Of a stretch of 37,420 bases of DNA, positions 14,513-23,282 are shown piece by piece. This DNA comes from an uncultured Alphaproteobacteria bacterium. Lineage in GTDB: Bacteria; Pseudomonadota; Alphaproteobacteria; Rs-D84. Location: the NCBI GenBank assembly GCA_944392595.1, contig CALXXD010000002.1, forward strand, positions 129,027-166,446, given 5' to 3'. Made by a program: the position numbers and the translations under genes. The notes below the pieces were generated by a model that ran no database searches, was not told the origin of the DNA, and saw only the letters and a list, made by a program, of their open reading frames with translations. The number at the start of each line of letters is the position of its first letter. Within the stretch, counting starts at the first letter, position 1.

Positions 14513-14520
14513 TACCCAAT

Positions 14521-15162
14521 TTATTCAATACAGCAATTTACTGCATTTTTTACCCAATTGCCCAAACGACGCACGACTGAACGCGATTGCGCAACGTCGG
14601 TCGTATCCGCAGCCGGTGCAACTTTTTTCGCCGCATCTTGATTATCAACCACGCATTTTTCATATACGTCCGGCGCAATTTTTTTAACCCCGTTCAGGTC
14701 AATCAAATCCATATTGATTCCCCAAAACAGTGAATACAATTCATACGATTTATTAAACAAATTGTACGCATCGTCTGTATTCCCCGCGGACAGGGCTTTG
14801 GTGCCGACCTCCATCAAACGCATGGACGCTGCCAACAAATGTTTTGATATACACCAAACTTCGCCATTTTCAGCCGACGATTTTTTTACTATGCGCGACA
14901 TCAGTTCTTTACGCATATCGCGAACGGTGTTAATCAAATCATAAAATCCAGTCTTTTGAGTTTTTGCACCACTGAAAAAGAAATGTTCTTCCAACGAAAT
15001 CAGGTTCATCAGCGCGATGGACAAATCTTGGTCTGACGACAAATCCAACGGATTAACCTTTTTAGACGCATCAACACGCGCGACCATTTCTTCCAACGTC
15101 ATTTTTTCAGACTTTTTTGACGTCGATTTTTTTGCGGTTGTTTTAGTATTTTTTGCTTTCAT
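14521..15162 (-). CDS. Uncharacterised basic/acidic soluble protein (213 residues)
   Basis: I do not recognise a family. The N-terminus is a lysine/serine/threonine-rich tail (MKAKNTKTTAKKSTSKKSEK). It is followed by a helical body with TLEEMVARVD, a stretch around LISLEEHFFFSG, and a TPR-like helix pair LSAGNTDDAYNLFNKSYELYSLFW. A final segment is rich in Ala, Asp and Val with a CCIE terminus. No signal peptide or membrane segment is present. AAAGGA precedes the ATG. It lies 27 nt after the CPVC membrane protein gene and is probably co-transcribed with it. Confidence 0.65.
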   Translation of the reverse strand: MKAKNTKTTAKKSTSKKSEKMTLEEMVARVDASKKVNPLDLSSDQDLSIALMNLISLEEHFFFSGAKTQKTGFYDLINTVRDMRKELMSRIVKKSSAENGEVWCISKHLLAASMRLMEVGTKALSAGNTDDAYNLFNKSYELYSLFWGINMDLIDLNGVKKIAPDVYEKCVVDNQDAAKKVAPAADTTDVAQSRSVVRRLGNWVKNAVNCCIE

Positions 15163-15189
15163 AATCCTTTCCTTTTCTTTACAAAACCA

Positions 15190-15699
15190 TTACATAGTAA
15201 TAATCCAAAACGCCACCGTCGCGATTACCAAAAACGACAATGGCACAACAACTTTCTGGAACGCGAATTGGGCATGACCGCCGTTTTTACGCTTGATCTG
15301 CACGTACCAGCGCGCCCCACCATAAAACGCAATCGTGCCGACGATGATACCCAATAAAAACTTGTCTATGCCCCACAGTGTATTTACGCCAAACGTAACG
15401 CCCGGCAACGCATACACCGCCGCCAATAATCCGTAATAGATAATGAACGGCAATACAATCTGTAAAAACGCATTCTTAACGCCGCGCTTTTTCAGCCAAG
15501 ATACAGTCCATAAAAACAGCGACAACGTCAGCGCGCCCGCCCAAATGCCGGTTATCACATCATCCACGCCCAACAGGCGCATGCCTTCGAGTCCTGCGCC
15601 AACGGCAACGGTGCAAACCGGGCACACAGCCATGGCCGCAGGCACCGCCGCAATCAGACCCAAAGTCCCCAAAAATACAGTCGAAAGAATTTTTTTCAT
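15190..15699 (-). CDS. Multi-spanning membrane protein with CPVC motif
   Basis: The 169-residue product has an N-terminal signal-like hydrophobic segment (MKKILSTVFLGTLGLIAAVPAAMA) and then CPVCTVAVGAGLEGMRLLGVDDVITGIW. Three further hydrophobic segments follow (around 50-66, 79-97 and 113-126) and a final one at the C-terminus. The CPVC..VGAGL..LGVDD..GIW pattern is one I recall from small membrane proteins of unknown function in diverse bacteria, and the CxxC hints at redox or metal binding. AAAGGAAAAATTAG precedes the ATG. Promoter-like TTGACC-N18-TACGAT (15764-15735) overlaps the rsmH stop. Confidence 0.7.
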   Translation of the reverse strand: MKKILSTVFLGTLGLIAAVPAAMAVCPVCTVAVGAGLEGMRLLGVDDVITGIWAGALTLSLFLWTVSWLKKRGVKNAFLQIVLPFIIYYGLLAAVYALPGVTFGVNTLWGIDKFLLGIIVGTIAFYGGARWYVQIKRKNGGHAQFAFQKVVVPLSFLVIATVAFWIITM

Positions 15700-15734
15700 C
15701 TAATTTTTCCTTTGCTTTTCAATTGTTTGTCTTA

Positions 15735-15764
15735 ATCGTACAAAAAATCTTTATCGCCGGTCAA
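15735..15764 (-). promoter_or_regulatory. Promoter of the CPVC membrane protein gene
   Basis: TTGACC (15764-15759) - 18 nt - TACGAT (15740-15735). It overlaps the last codons of rsmH, so the downstream pair may be uncoupled from dnaE-rsmH transcription. Confidence 0.4.
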
Positions 15765-16609
15765 TATGATTTTATCACGCCGCGCATGTGCGCACTGCGC
15801 GCACGCGGGTTGGCTGCGATTTCATCATCCGTCGGCGTCGCCGTACGCATCGGCGCAAACTGGGCCACACCAACCGACGGCATACGCGGATCGCCCGGCG
15901 CAGTCGTCCATTCGCGAAATGTGTTTTTCACCGTTCTGTCTTCTGTTGAATGAAACGTGACACAGATGCACCGCCCGCCAACTTTCAGACGACCCGGCAC
16001 AGCCGCCAACGCCCGCGTCAGTTCGCCCATCTCGTCATTAACCGCGATGCGCAACGCTTGGAACACGGGCGCGATGTCATTCGGATTATGTATCAAATTC
16101 TTTAATTCAAATGTGGTTTTGGGCAATGCGCGCTTTATCGCGTTTGCCAACGCGCCTGGGCGCCGCACGTCGCCATAATCCCGCAAAATACGCGCCAGTG
16201 TTGCCGCATCAGATTGCTCGATTAACATGGCCGCACTGACACCATTGGCCGACATACGCATGTCCAACGGCCCATCCCCACGGAAAGAAAAACCGCGCGA
16301 CGGCACGTCAATCTGCATGGATGAAATCCCCAAATCAAAAACAATTGCGTCATAAGTATCGGTTAAATCTGCAATGTGCGAAAAAGGGCGGGGCACAAAT
16401 TCAAACCGGCCATCAAATTCATCCATCATCTTTTGCGCGTCCGACACAACATTTGGATCGCGATCAAACGCGATAACACGCGCACCCGCGGTCAAAAAAG
16501 CCCGCGAATATCCGCCCGCACCAAATGTGGCATCAACCACCACGCGACCACGCAAATCGCCCAACGCACGCATAACCGCATCCAACAAAACAGGTATATG
16601 TTTCATCAT
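15761..16609 (-). CDS. rsmH: 16S rRNA (cytosine-1402-N4)-methyltransferase RsmH
   Basis: RsmH (MraW) uses SAM to methylate N4 of C1402 in the ribosomal P site. The 282-residue product shows HIPVLLDAV, the SAM-binding VVDATFGAGGYSRAFL, AFDRDP, FDLGISSMQID, RGFSFRGDGPLDMRM and VTFHSTEDRTVK (usually FHSLEDR). The start ATG overlaps the dnaE stop in an ATGATGA arrangement. Two adjacent ATGs are possible, so the true N-terminus is MMKH or MKH. It is normally in the mraZ-rsmH-ftsL division cluster. Here it follows dnaE, and no ftsL or ftsI follows. Confidence 0.93.
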   Translation of the reverse strand: MMKHIPVLLDAVMRALGDLRGRVVVDATFGAGGYSRAFLTAGARVIAFDRDPNVVSDAQKMMDEFDGRFEFVPRPFSHIADLTDTYDAIVFDLGISSMQIDVPSRGFSFRGDGPLDMRMSANGVSAAMLIEQSDAATLARILRDYGDVRRPGALANAIKRALPKTTFELKNLIHNPNDIAPVFQALRIAVNDEMGELTRALAAVPGRLKVGGRCICVTFHSTEDRTVKNTFREWTTAPGDPRMPSVGVAQFAPMRTATPTDDEIAANPRARSAHMRGVIKSY

Positions 16610-19600
16610 TCTATTTCGACCCGAATCCCAAGATTTACAAAATCATTTGCGGTTGTTGCCCCCAATTCCACCCCCCCAGGCAACGCCATGGCGGCAACTT
16701 TATCGGCCGCATGCAGATTTAACACAACGCGCGTTTTCCCGGGCCGCAAAGCCGAAATAGCCTTTTTAACATCCGGCAATACGTTCCCGTTGTATATATC
16801 CAGCGTGATTTTTTTGGCAATTTGCGCCACCCATTTGGTCAGTGGCACAATTGAATCCACAAAAATCGAAATATTATCATCCCGCACAGACGTTTTGCCT
16901 GATATTAACACCAACGTTTCCCCGGATAAAATTTGTGCAAAATCGGCCGCCGATTGACCAAACGCCACAGCATCTATATTTCCAAAACTGTCCGACGCAT
17001 TTATCGTAATCATATCTTTTCCAGTTTTGGTTCTGCGCCGTGAAAAAGAACTTACCGTCGCGGCAATTTGTACCGGTTTTCTGTCACCCATGGACGCCAA
17101 AGTCGCACTGGTTGCCAACTTGGCCCGTTCGATTAAATGCCTGTACTGATCCAACGGATGCGCAGAAATATAAAATCCCAACGCAGACAATTCATTTTCC
17201 AAACGTTGGGCAAAATTCCACGCCGGCGTATGCGGCAGATTTTTTGTTAATCTGTCTTCGGCAACATCATCTTCGACTGTATTCGCAAACAGGGATAAAG
17301 AATTCGCCCCCTCGCGCGATTTTGACGCATACGATAAAATCGCATCCGCATTCATATAAATCGACGCACGATTGGGCTCCAAAGAATCCAAAACACCAAC
17401 CTTGGCAAACGCTTCCAAAATTCGCTTGTTCATAATCGGCGCGCATCTCTTGGCAAAATCAGTCAAATTTTTGAATTTCCCATTTGCATTACGTTCGGCC
17501 ACAATCGCATCAGTCGCAACCGTACCAACGCCCTTAATCGCCGCCAACGCATAGATAATTTTTCCATCACGCACAGTAAATAAAGATTCACTTTGGTTAA
17601 TATCCGGCGCGACAATTTGAATTCCAAAATTGGATTTGGCATCATCCACGAACAACGCCAATTGATCTGTATCGTTCAAATTACTGGACATCGACGCGGC
17701 CAAAAATTCAGGCGTATAATTTGCTTTCAGATAAGCACACTGATTTGCAACGATTGAATACGCCACCGCGTGCGATTTGTTAAACGCATACTTGGCGAAT
17801 TCTTTGAATTGTTCCCACAAAGCCTTGGCCTGGTCACGGTTTAATGTTTGTTCTTTTTCACAACCGTCGTAAAATTTGCCTTCCAGTTCATCCAACATTT
17901 TGGCGATTTTTTTACCCATGGCTTTACGCACGTTGTCCGATTGCCCACGTGTAAATCCCGCCAATACGCGTGTTAATTGCATAACCTGTTCTTGATAAAC
18001 GATAATACCGTATGTTTCCTTTAATATCGGTTCAGCCCGCGGATGAACATATTCGATTTTTTCTTCGCCATGCATACGCGCGATAAATTGCGGAATGAAC
18101 GCAATTGGCCCCGGTCGGTTCAGCGCATTCAAAGCCGATATTTCCAAGAAACTGGTCGGGTGCATTTTGCGCAAAGTTTGCTGGACGAACGGGGCATCGA
18201 ATTGGAATATGCCTTCGGTTTTACCCGATTGCCATAATTTCATAGTTTTTTCATCATCAGTGGGGATTTTATCCAATTCGATGTTAATTCCGCGCGTTTG
18301 CTGGATTAACTTGATGGCATATTTCAAAATCGCCAACGTTTCCAATCCCAAAAAGTCGAACTTGATTAATCCAGACGATTCCAAATAATGCCCATCAAAC
18401 TGACACGACGGCAACGGGTTCGCCGGATCGCGATACACAGGCGCAATTTTCGTTGTCGGTCGGTCGCCAATAACAACGCCGCACGCATGTTGCCCCAAAT
18501 TACGCAGCGAACCTTCCAGTTCTTCGGCGATTGTAACGACTTTGTTTAAATCTTCATCGCTTTGCAAAACAGATTGAATTTCAGGCGACGCATCAACCGC
18601 ATCCTTTAACGTTTTTGCATCCGACGGAATCAGTTTAGACAACCGATCGGATTTAGAATACGGAATCCCATACACGCGCCCAATATCACGGATTGCGCCA
18701 CGCGCCTGCAAACTGCCGAATGTGATAATACGACACACAGAATCATGCCCATATTTATCGCAAATATACGCCAACACGCGTTCGATGCCAGTCGGCTCGA
18801 AATCCACGTCAAAATCAGGCATAGAAATACGATCAGGATTCAAAAATCGTTCAAACAGCAACCCGTACTGTAACGGATTAACATGCGTAATACCCAACGC
18901 CCACGCAACGATTGACCCCGCGCCAGACCCACGCCCCGGGCCTGTTAAAATATCATTATGCCGACACCAATCGATATAGTCCGCAACAATCAAAAAATAT
19001 CCTGGGAATCCCATATTTATAATGACGCCCAGTTCAAATTCAGCCTGTTCATAATATGGTTTTGTATCAGTGATTCCATGTTGCGCCAAATTGCGCGCCA
19101 AACCCGACATAGTATTATCGCGCAACATTTGACATTCTTGTTCAAAATCATCACCAAAGCGCGGCAACAACGGTTTTTCATGAACATTAACCATAAAACC
19201 GCAACGATTTGCTATCACGACGGTATTTTCAATCGCCTCGGGCAGGTCAGAAAACAACTCAGCCATCTCGTCCGATGTTTTGAAATATTGTTCGGATGAT
19301 TTTCGTGGTCTGTCTGGATCGATAACCTTGGTTTGCCCCAAAACGCAACTTAACGCATCTTCGGCCTCGTAATCATGGGGCGACGCAAATTCGACATCGT
19401 TTGTGGCAACGATTGGAATATTCAAATCCAACGCAATTTTCAAAAATCCGGGCTCAGTCTTGATTTCTTCATCCAACCCGTGCCGCTGGATTTCCATATA
19501 AAAACGGTCGCCAAACACAGACAAAAATTGTTCTGCATATTGACGCGCCAAATTATCCTGGGCGTTCAAGATAGCCATTCCAATCGGCCCCGTATGCGCC

Positions 19601-20016
19601 CCAGACAAACAAATCAAACCATCGCTGTGCGCGGCTAATTCTTCAAAAGTAATATACGGCCCCAAATGATGATTTTCGCCCCGCATATACATGATTCGGC
19701 TTAATTCGCACAAATTCAGATAACCATCGTGACTTTGCGCCAACAAAACAATTCGCGACAGCGCATTTTGACGCAAAATTTTCGGATCAACATTATGTTG
19801 ATTTAACGTGATTTCAGTCCCAATAATCGGTTGGACTTTATTTTTGGGCATAACGTCGGAAAACTCGGCACACCCCGACATCATATTCGTATCCGTCAGC
19901 GCGCACGCCCCCATATTATTTGCGATACACAGTTCGGGGATTTGCTTGATTTTCAGCGTACCCGCGCCGATTGAAATACGTGAATGCGTACGAAGATGAA
20001 CAAATTGATTTTCCAT
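16606..20016 (-). CDS. dnaE: DNA polymerase III alpha subunit
   Basis: This is the catalytic subunit of the replicative polymerase. The start at 20016 (MENQFVHLRTHSRIS) matches the family, and a longer frame to 20055 is unsupported. The 1136-residue protein has an N-terminal PHP domain (HLRTHS, ALTDTN, where the usual DHGN His is Thr), the palm GPGRGSGAGSIVAWALGIT and PDFDVDF catalytic aspartates (about 400-406), a FDFLGLETL loop, a helix-hairpin-helix region (IKGVG), GFYISAHPLDQY and a C-terminal OB domain (ATVSSFSRRRTKTGKDM). There is no PolC-type exonuclease insertion, so proofreading must come from DnaQ elsewhere. No strong SD is visible. The 3' end is translationally coupled to rsmH. Confidence 0.96.
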   Translation of the reverse strand: MENQFVHLRTHSRISIGAGTLKIKQIPELCIANNMGACALTDTNMMSGCAEFSDVMPKNKVQPIIGTEITLNQHNVDPKILRQNALSRIVLLAQSHDGYLNLCELSRIMYMRGENHHLGPYITFEELAAHSDGLICLSGAHTGPIGMAILNAQDNLARQYAEQFLSVFGDRFYMEIQRHGLDEEIKTEPGFLKIALDLNIPIVATNDVEFASPHDYEAEDALSCVLGQTKVIDPDRPRKSSEQYFKTSDEMAELFSDLPEAIENTVVIANRCGFMVNVHEKPLLPRFGDDFEQECQMLRDNTMSGLARNLAQHGITDTKPYYEQAEFELGVIINMGFPGYFLIVADYIDWCRHNDILTGPGRGSGAGSIVAWALGITHVNPLQYGLLFERFLNPDRISMPDFDVDFEPTGIERVLAYICDKYGHDSVCRIITFGSLQARGAIRDIGRVYGIPYSKSDRLSKLIPSDAKTLKDAVDASPEIQSVLQSDEDLNKVVTIAEELEGSLRNLGQHACGVVIGDRPTTKIAPVYRDPANPLPSCQFDGHYLESSGLIKFDFLGLETLAILKYAIKLIQQTRGINIELDKIPTDDEKTMKLWQSGKTEGIFQFDAPFVQQTLRKMHPTSFLEISALNALNRPGPIAFIPQFIARMHGEEKIEYVHPRAEPILKETYGIIVYQEQVMQLTRVLAGFTRGQSDNVRKAMGKKIAKMLDELEGKFYDGCEKEQTLNRDQAKALWEQFKEFAKYAFNKSHAVAYSIVANQCAYLKANYTPEFLAASMSSNLNDTDQLALFVDDAKSNFGIQIVAPDINQSESLFTVRDGKIIYALAAIKGVGTVATDAIVAERNANGKFKNLTDFAKRCAPIMNKRILEAFAKVGVLDSLEPNRASIYMNADAILSYASKSREGANSLSLFANTVEDDVAEDRLTKNLPHTPAWNFAQRLENELSALGFYISAHPLDQYRHLIERAKLATSATLASMGDRKPVQIAATVSSFSRRRTKTGKDMITINASDSFGNIDAVAFGQSAADFAQILSGETLVLISGKTSVRDDNISIFVDSIVPLTKWVAQIAKKITLDIYNGNVLPDVKKAISALRPGKTRVVLNLHAADKVAAMALPGGVELGATTANDFVNLGIRVEIE

Positions 20017-20273
20017 GCCACGACAATAGCAAAAAATCACCCATCGGGGCAACATTAAAAATAAAAATATTTATTATGGAAACCAAATAATAATAATCAC
20101 CCATTGCTTGATTACCAACGCGGGGTATAAGACCTCTTAGAAAAACATATCTCCAACTGTGGTTGGATTGTCGTGAACATCCAACAAACCTACTAAGTCT
20201 TTGCAGCTTTGAACCACCAACCGCCCTTTATCACGGCGGTGTTTTTTACAAAAAACACAGGCAACTCCACCGC
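20017..20273. other. Intergenic stretch upstream of dnaE
   Basis: No gene is seen. AATCACCCAT occurs twice (20036-20045 and 20096-20105). A weak leftward promoter may lie in the AT-rich 20050-20090. At 20240-20260 is a perfect GTGTTTTTT-AC-AAAAAACAC hairpin, and GTTGGAT..ATCCAAC pairs at 20163-20187. Confidence 0.4.
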
Positions 20274-20417
20274 TGTCATTGCGAAGGAGCGCGAAACGTT
20301 GAAAACGTTGTCGTACGACTGTGGCAATCAAGGTTATAATATGTCTGCGGGCATTCGCCCGCAGTGCTTTTTTATTTACTGGATCGCCACGGTCGTTTCA
20401 CTCCCTCGCGATGACAA
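20274..20417. repeat. Nested palindromic element, copy 3 (diverged)
   Basis: It has the same ends (TGTCATTGCGAAGGAG .. CTCGCGATGACAA) and the same central stem CTGCGGGC-ATTC-GCCCGCAG (20345-20364) with TGCTTTTTTATTT. The inner arm is changed (GGCAATCAAGG instead of GGCAATCCAG) and extra bases lie near the right end. It is followed by CACCCGAAGAC..GGGTG and an AGTCACGAGTAAC tail. Confidence 0.8.
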
Positions 20418-20501
20418 AGGGAACTAAGTGCCTAATCCTGCACTCTCTTACCACCCGAAGACTTAGCGAAGGGTGACACAAATAGCAAGTCACGAGTAAC
20501 T

Positions 20502-20526
20502 AAAACGGGGCTTTCGCCCCGTTTTT
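20502..20526. terminator. Terminator of the tol operon
   Basis: The stem ACGGGGC-TTTC-GCCCCGT is flanked by AAAA and TTTTT and overlaps the tolA TAA. The same hairpin is used after secA. Confidence 0.75.
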
Positions 20527-21313
20527 ACATAACCTTGCCCTGGGTTGGATAAAATGTTAATTGAATCTTCTCCCACTTATCAAATTCATTCGCGGGTAAC
20601 ATTTTGAACGGCTGACATGTGTTAATAGCACTGCGAATTGTTTCCAAAACGTATGCAAATCCGGGGTCAGTTTCCGCGCGCGCGGCCGATTCAAACCAAA
20701 CATCGCGCACCGTCCCATTACGCCGCATAGTCAAATGTGCAACTGCACGAATATCGCCAATATCATCGCGCGACGTATCAATCGACCAACAACGCGTCAT
20801 CGCAACACGCAACGCATCAACAACCGACACAGTCATCGTTCTGTCCAACGACATAACTTCGCGATTAACGCGAATAACGCGCTTTTTCTTTTTTGGCGCG
20901 GGTTCAGACTTTTCATCGGCGGGCTTTTTCACATCCCTAACGGTTGGTTCTGGAATCTTGGGCGCGGTCGGCTTTTGCTCGACCAAAGTGGGGGCAACAA
21001 TTGGTTCTGGTTCCGAATCTGGCTCGGGCGCAGGTTCAGATTCGGGCTGTGCCACTGGTTGCGACTCGGGTTCAGGCTCCGACACGGGCTCCACCACATC
21101 CGCATCAGCGTTTTCATTCCGCAGTATTGTTTCGTCACCGCTTACCGTGACAGAATTCAAATCTATTTCCAAAATTTCGATACGATCGGGCGCAACCAAG
21201 GTCGCACGATGCACCACCACCGCAAACGAAGTCACCATCAGTGCCGCCAACACCAAATGCCCCAACACTGACAACAACATATTTTCCGACGAAAATCTGG
21301 TATCGAAATTCAT
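20525..21313 (-). CDS. tolA: TolA-like (TonB/TolA family) envelope protein
   Basis: TolA links the TolQR motor in the inner membrane to outer-membrane Pal during cell constriction. The 262-residue product has one N-terminal transmembrane segment (about 13-33), an acidic periplasmic linker made of PEP/SEPEPES-type repeats (about 75-115), a lysine-rich stretch (KPADEKSEPAPKKKKRV), and a C-terminal domain with VAMTRCWSID, MRRNGTVRDVWFESAA, AIRSAINTCQPF, LPANEFDKWEKIQLTFYP. That cysteine-paired C-terminal pattern is typical of alphaproteobacterial TolA. It is last in the ybgC-tolQ-tolR-tolA operon. The terminator directly after it means tolB and pal are not contiguous here. Confidence 0.85.
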   Translation of the reverse strand: MNFDTRFSSENMLLSVLGHLVLAALMVTSFAVVVHRATLVAPDRIEILEIDLNSVTVSGDETILRNENADADVVEPVSEPEPESQPVAQPESEPAPEPDSEPEPIVAPTLVEQKPTAPKIPEPTVRDVKKPADEKSEPAPKKKKRVIRVNREVMSLDRTMTVSVVDALRVAMTRCWSIDTSRDDIGDIRAVAHLTMRRNGTVRDVWFESAARAETDPGFAYVLETIRSAINTCQPFKMLPANEFDKWEKIQLTFYPTQGKVM

Positions 21314-21325
21314 ATTTCACCGATT

Positions 21326-21730
21326 TTATTCATCGCCCAGGCGCGTCCGCAATCCAACGCGTTGAAAACCTGCATCTTTTAATTTGCCCATAATTGACAT
21401 CACCGCGCCGTAATCAGCGGTCTCGTCCCCATTTATCATGATGGTCAGGTCTGGATTTTCGCCACGCATGGCGGCAACACGCCGCACAGCATCATCGCGC
21501 GACAATTCTGTTTTGCCGACATAATACCGTCCCGCGGCATCAACACTGATTTGTATTGCGTGGTCATTACCCGTCAGCGCGGAATTTCCCGCACGCGGCA
21601 AATTCAAATCTATCCCCGTCGTCAGCATAGGCGTAGTCACCATAAACACCGCCAGCAACACCGTCATAATATCTATCATCGGTGTCAGCGATATATTAAC
21701 GTCTGTATTTCTGTATCTTCTGCGTGTCAT
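21326..21730 (-). CDS. tolR: TolR, ExbD/TolR family motor protein
   Basis: TolR is the peptidoglycan-binding partner of TolQ and conducts protons. The 134-residue product has the basic N-terminus MTRRRYRNTD, a transmembrane helix at about 17-38 with the essential Asp20 (TPMIDIMTVLLAVFMV), then TTGIDLNLPRA and the periplasmic ExbD fold ending QRVGLRT. It lies 12 nt before tolA and 18 nt after tolQ. The start codon sits at the centre of a perfect palindrome, GTGTCATGACAC. Confidence 0.9.
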   Translation of the reverse strand: MTRRRYRNTDVNISLTPMIDIMTVLLAVFMVTTPMLTTGIDLNLPRAGNSALTGNDHAIQISVDAAGRYYVGKTELSRDDAVRRVAAMRGENPDLTIMINGDETADYGAVMSIMGKLKDAGFQRVGLRTRLGDE

Positions 21731-21748
21731 GACACAATTCCCGGTTAA

Positions 21749-22252
21749 TTATTTTTTGGAATGTTTATCAGCCTTTATTTCTTTGACCCGTTCGGTCAAA
21801 ACATCGTACAATTCGTCTGATTTTTTACTGAAATACTGGTACGCAATCGCCGCAGGCACCGCCGCAATCAAACCCAACGCAGTTGTCCCCAGCGCAGTCG
21901 CCAACCCCGGCGCAATAACCCCAATCGACACAGATTGATTCACACCGATTGACGAAAAAGAATCCATAACACCCCAAATTGTACCAAACAATCCGATAAA
22001 CGGTGCAACATACGACACCATGGATAAAAACCATAAATTTTTATCAAACGGGCGAATTAACTTGTCCGCAATCAGTTCCAAATTATCATTATTTTTAATT
22101 TGCACAGGATGTTTTTTCTGAAAATGCCACAGACGGATTTTTTCAATAATCACCGCCCAAGACACAACACTGCCCAGCACAAGCACAATGGATATAAACA
22201 ACGTCATCCAATCGCCTGTGAATAAAGTAGTTAAAGAAAACGTATTTGTCAT
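21749..22252 (-). CDS. tolQ: TolQ, compact ExbB/TolQ family proton channel
   Basis: TolQ forms the proton-conducting inner-membrane motor with TolR. The 167-residue product has three transmembrane segments (about 15-37, 74-97 and 115-140). The family signature APFIGLFGTIWGVMDSF..VAPGLATALGTTALGLIAAVPAAIAYQY is intact. Usual TolQ proteins are about 230 residues. Here the cytoplasmic loop between TM1 and TM2 is only some 36 residues, roughly 60 fewer than usual. AAAGGAAAAA precedes the ATG, so the start seems secure. Confidence 0.88.
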   Translation of the reverse strand: MTNTFSLTTLFTGDWMTLFISIVLVLGSVVSWAVIIEKIRLWHFQKKHPVQIKNNDNLELIADKLIRPFDKNLWFLSMVSYVAPFIGLFGTIWGVMDSFSSIGVNQSVSIGVIAPGLATALGTTALGLIAAVPAAIAYQYFSKKSDELYDVLTERVKEIKADKHSKK

Positions 22253-22284
22253 TTTTTCCTTTCCTTTGGCTTTTTATTTAACGT

Positions 22285-22662
22285 TTATTCCCGAAATGGT
22301 GCAGCCACAGCATCTGGGATGCGCTTTGGCATCATATTCGCACCAATATACGCAGCCGTTCCCACCAGTATAGCACAAATTTCACCATCTTTCACGAATT
22401 TTTGTTCAACCGACATTGACGCCGCACCGAATTTAGTCACCGTTGTTTCAACAACAAACTCGTCCCCCAAGAACAACGGCCGCACATAACGAATACTTAA
22501 ATCGCGAATAACAAATCCTACATCGCCGTCTGGGAATTTTATCCCACGCAAAATATTCATTCGTGCGCGTTCTGCGATTTCAATATATCGCCCATGATAC
22601 GCAATACCACCCGCATCGGTATCCGCATACGCAATCGCAAATGGAAAAGTATAAGTTTTCAT
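22285..22662 (-). CDS. ybgC: YbgC-family acyl-CoA thioesterase
   Basis: This is a 125-residue single hot-dog fold protein. The catalytic signature YADTDAGGIAYHGRYIEIAERAR (residues 11-33) has the expected Asp, and RYVRPLFLGDEFVVET is the core strand region. YbgC proteins hydrolyse acyl-CoA or acyl-ACP thioesters and are the customary first gene of tol-pal operons, as here. GGGGAAATAAAA precedes the ATG, 2 nt after the HD-domain gene stop. Confidence 0.9.
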   Translation of the reverse strand: MKTYTFPFAIAYADTDAGGIAYHGRYIEIAERARMNILRGIKFPDGDVGFVIRDLSIRYVRPLFLGDEFVVETTVTKFGAASMSVEQKFVKDGEICAILVGTAAYIGANMMPKRIPDAVAAPFRE

Positions 22663-22664
22663 TT

Positions 22665-23276
22665 TTATTTCCCCACAAACACACTTGAATCGATACCCAG
22701 TTCATTTAACAACCGCTTGGATACCCGACGCTGAATTTCATCAAACACGCCCCGCAATATTGGTTCAAAATCAAATCCAGATGCCAATTTATCTGAAAAA
22801 AATAATTTCCAATAAAAATTATCATCATATTCACCGACGTATTTCAAATCTGCGGCACATAAATGTTGCAACGCCACATCCAAAACATCTATTGCCTTGA
22901 CCAATCGGGCTTCGTACGATTTACGTTCTTCATATTCATCCAAAACATTACGAATTTTGTCATTCCCCAACAAATCAGTAATTTGCGAAACAGCCACAGA
23001 TTCCTGGGCATATTTTTTTGCACGTACGTCCGGCGTTTGCTTATGCAACGGCACATCATGAACAATCGCCTCTGGTAAATCGTGCAGGGCGCACATTTCC
23101 ATCACGCGTTCCATATTTACAGAACGTGTCAAATGCGGTTGCAACGCGATTGCCATTATAATCATATTCCACGAATGCGATGCCACAGATTGTTGCGCCC
23201 CATCTGACATCCGGGTCGTCCTGTATTCGCATTCCAATTTTTCTGCGATTGCAAAGAAATCTACCAGATTATTCAT
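22665..23276 (-). CDS. HD-domain hydrolase, YfbR/HDDC2-like nucleotidase
   Basis: The 203-residue helical protein has the HD-domain metal ligands in RTTRMSDGAQQSVASHSWNM (first His), ALHDLPEAIVHDVP (HD pair) and VKAIDVLD (distal Asp). This layout matches YfbR/HDDC2 5'-deoxynucleotidases, which dephosphorylate deoxynucleoside monophosphates. The activity is inferred from the family. It sits between ruvB and ybgC. Its SD, GGTGAAA, is formed by the last codons of ruvB. Confidence 0.8.
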   Translation of the reverse strand: MNNLVDFFAIAEKLECEYRTTRMSDGAQQSVASHSWNMIIMAIALQPHLTRSVNMERVMEMCALHDLPEAIVHDVPLHKQTPDVRAKKYAQESVAVSQITDLLGNDKIRNVLDEYEERKSYEARLVKAIDVLDVALQHLCAADLKYVGEYDDNFYWKLFFSDKLASGFDFEPILRGVFDEIQRRVSKRLLNELGIDSSVFVGK

Positions 23277-23282
23277 TTTTGA

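Noticed and set aside
14477..14517. GGGTATT/AATACCC inverted repeat as an operator
   Set aside because: It flanks the promoter, but the arms are short and AT-rich and could occur by chance, so it is noted only in the promoter entry.
14123..14641. 172-codon rightward frame
   Set aside because: It is the complement of the low-complexity region of the 841-residue gene and crosses its promoter. There is no SD.
20619..21365. 248-codon rightward frame opposite tolA
   Set aside because: It mirrors the tolA linker repeats. TolA and TolR on the other strand are clearly the real genes.
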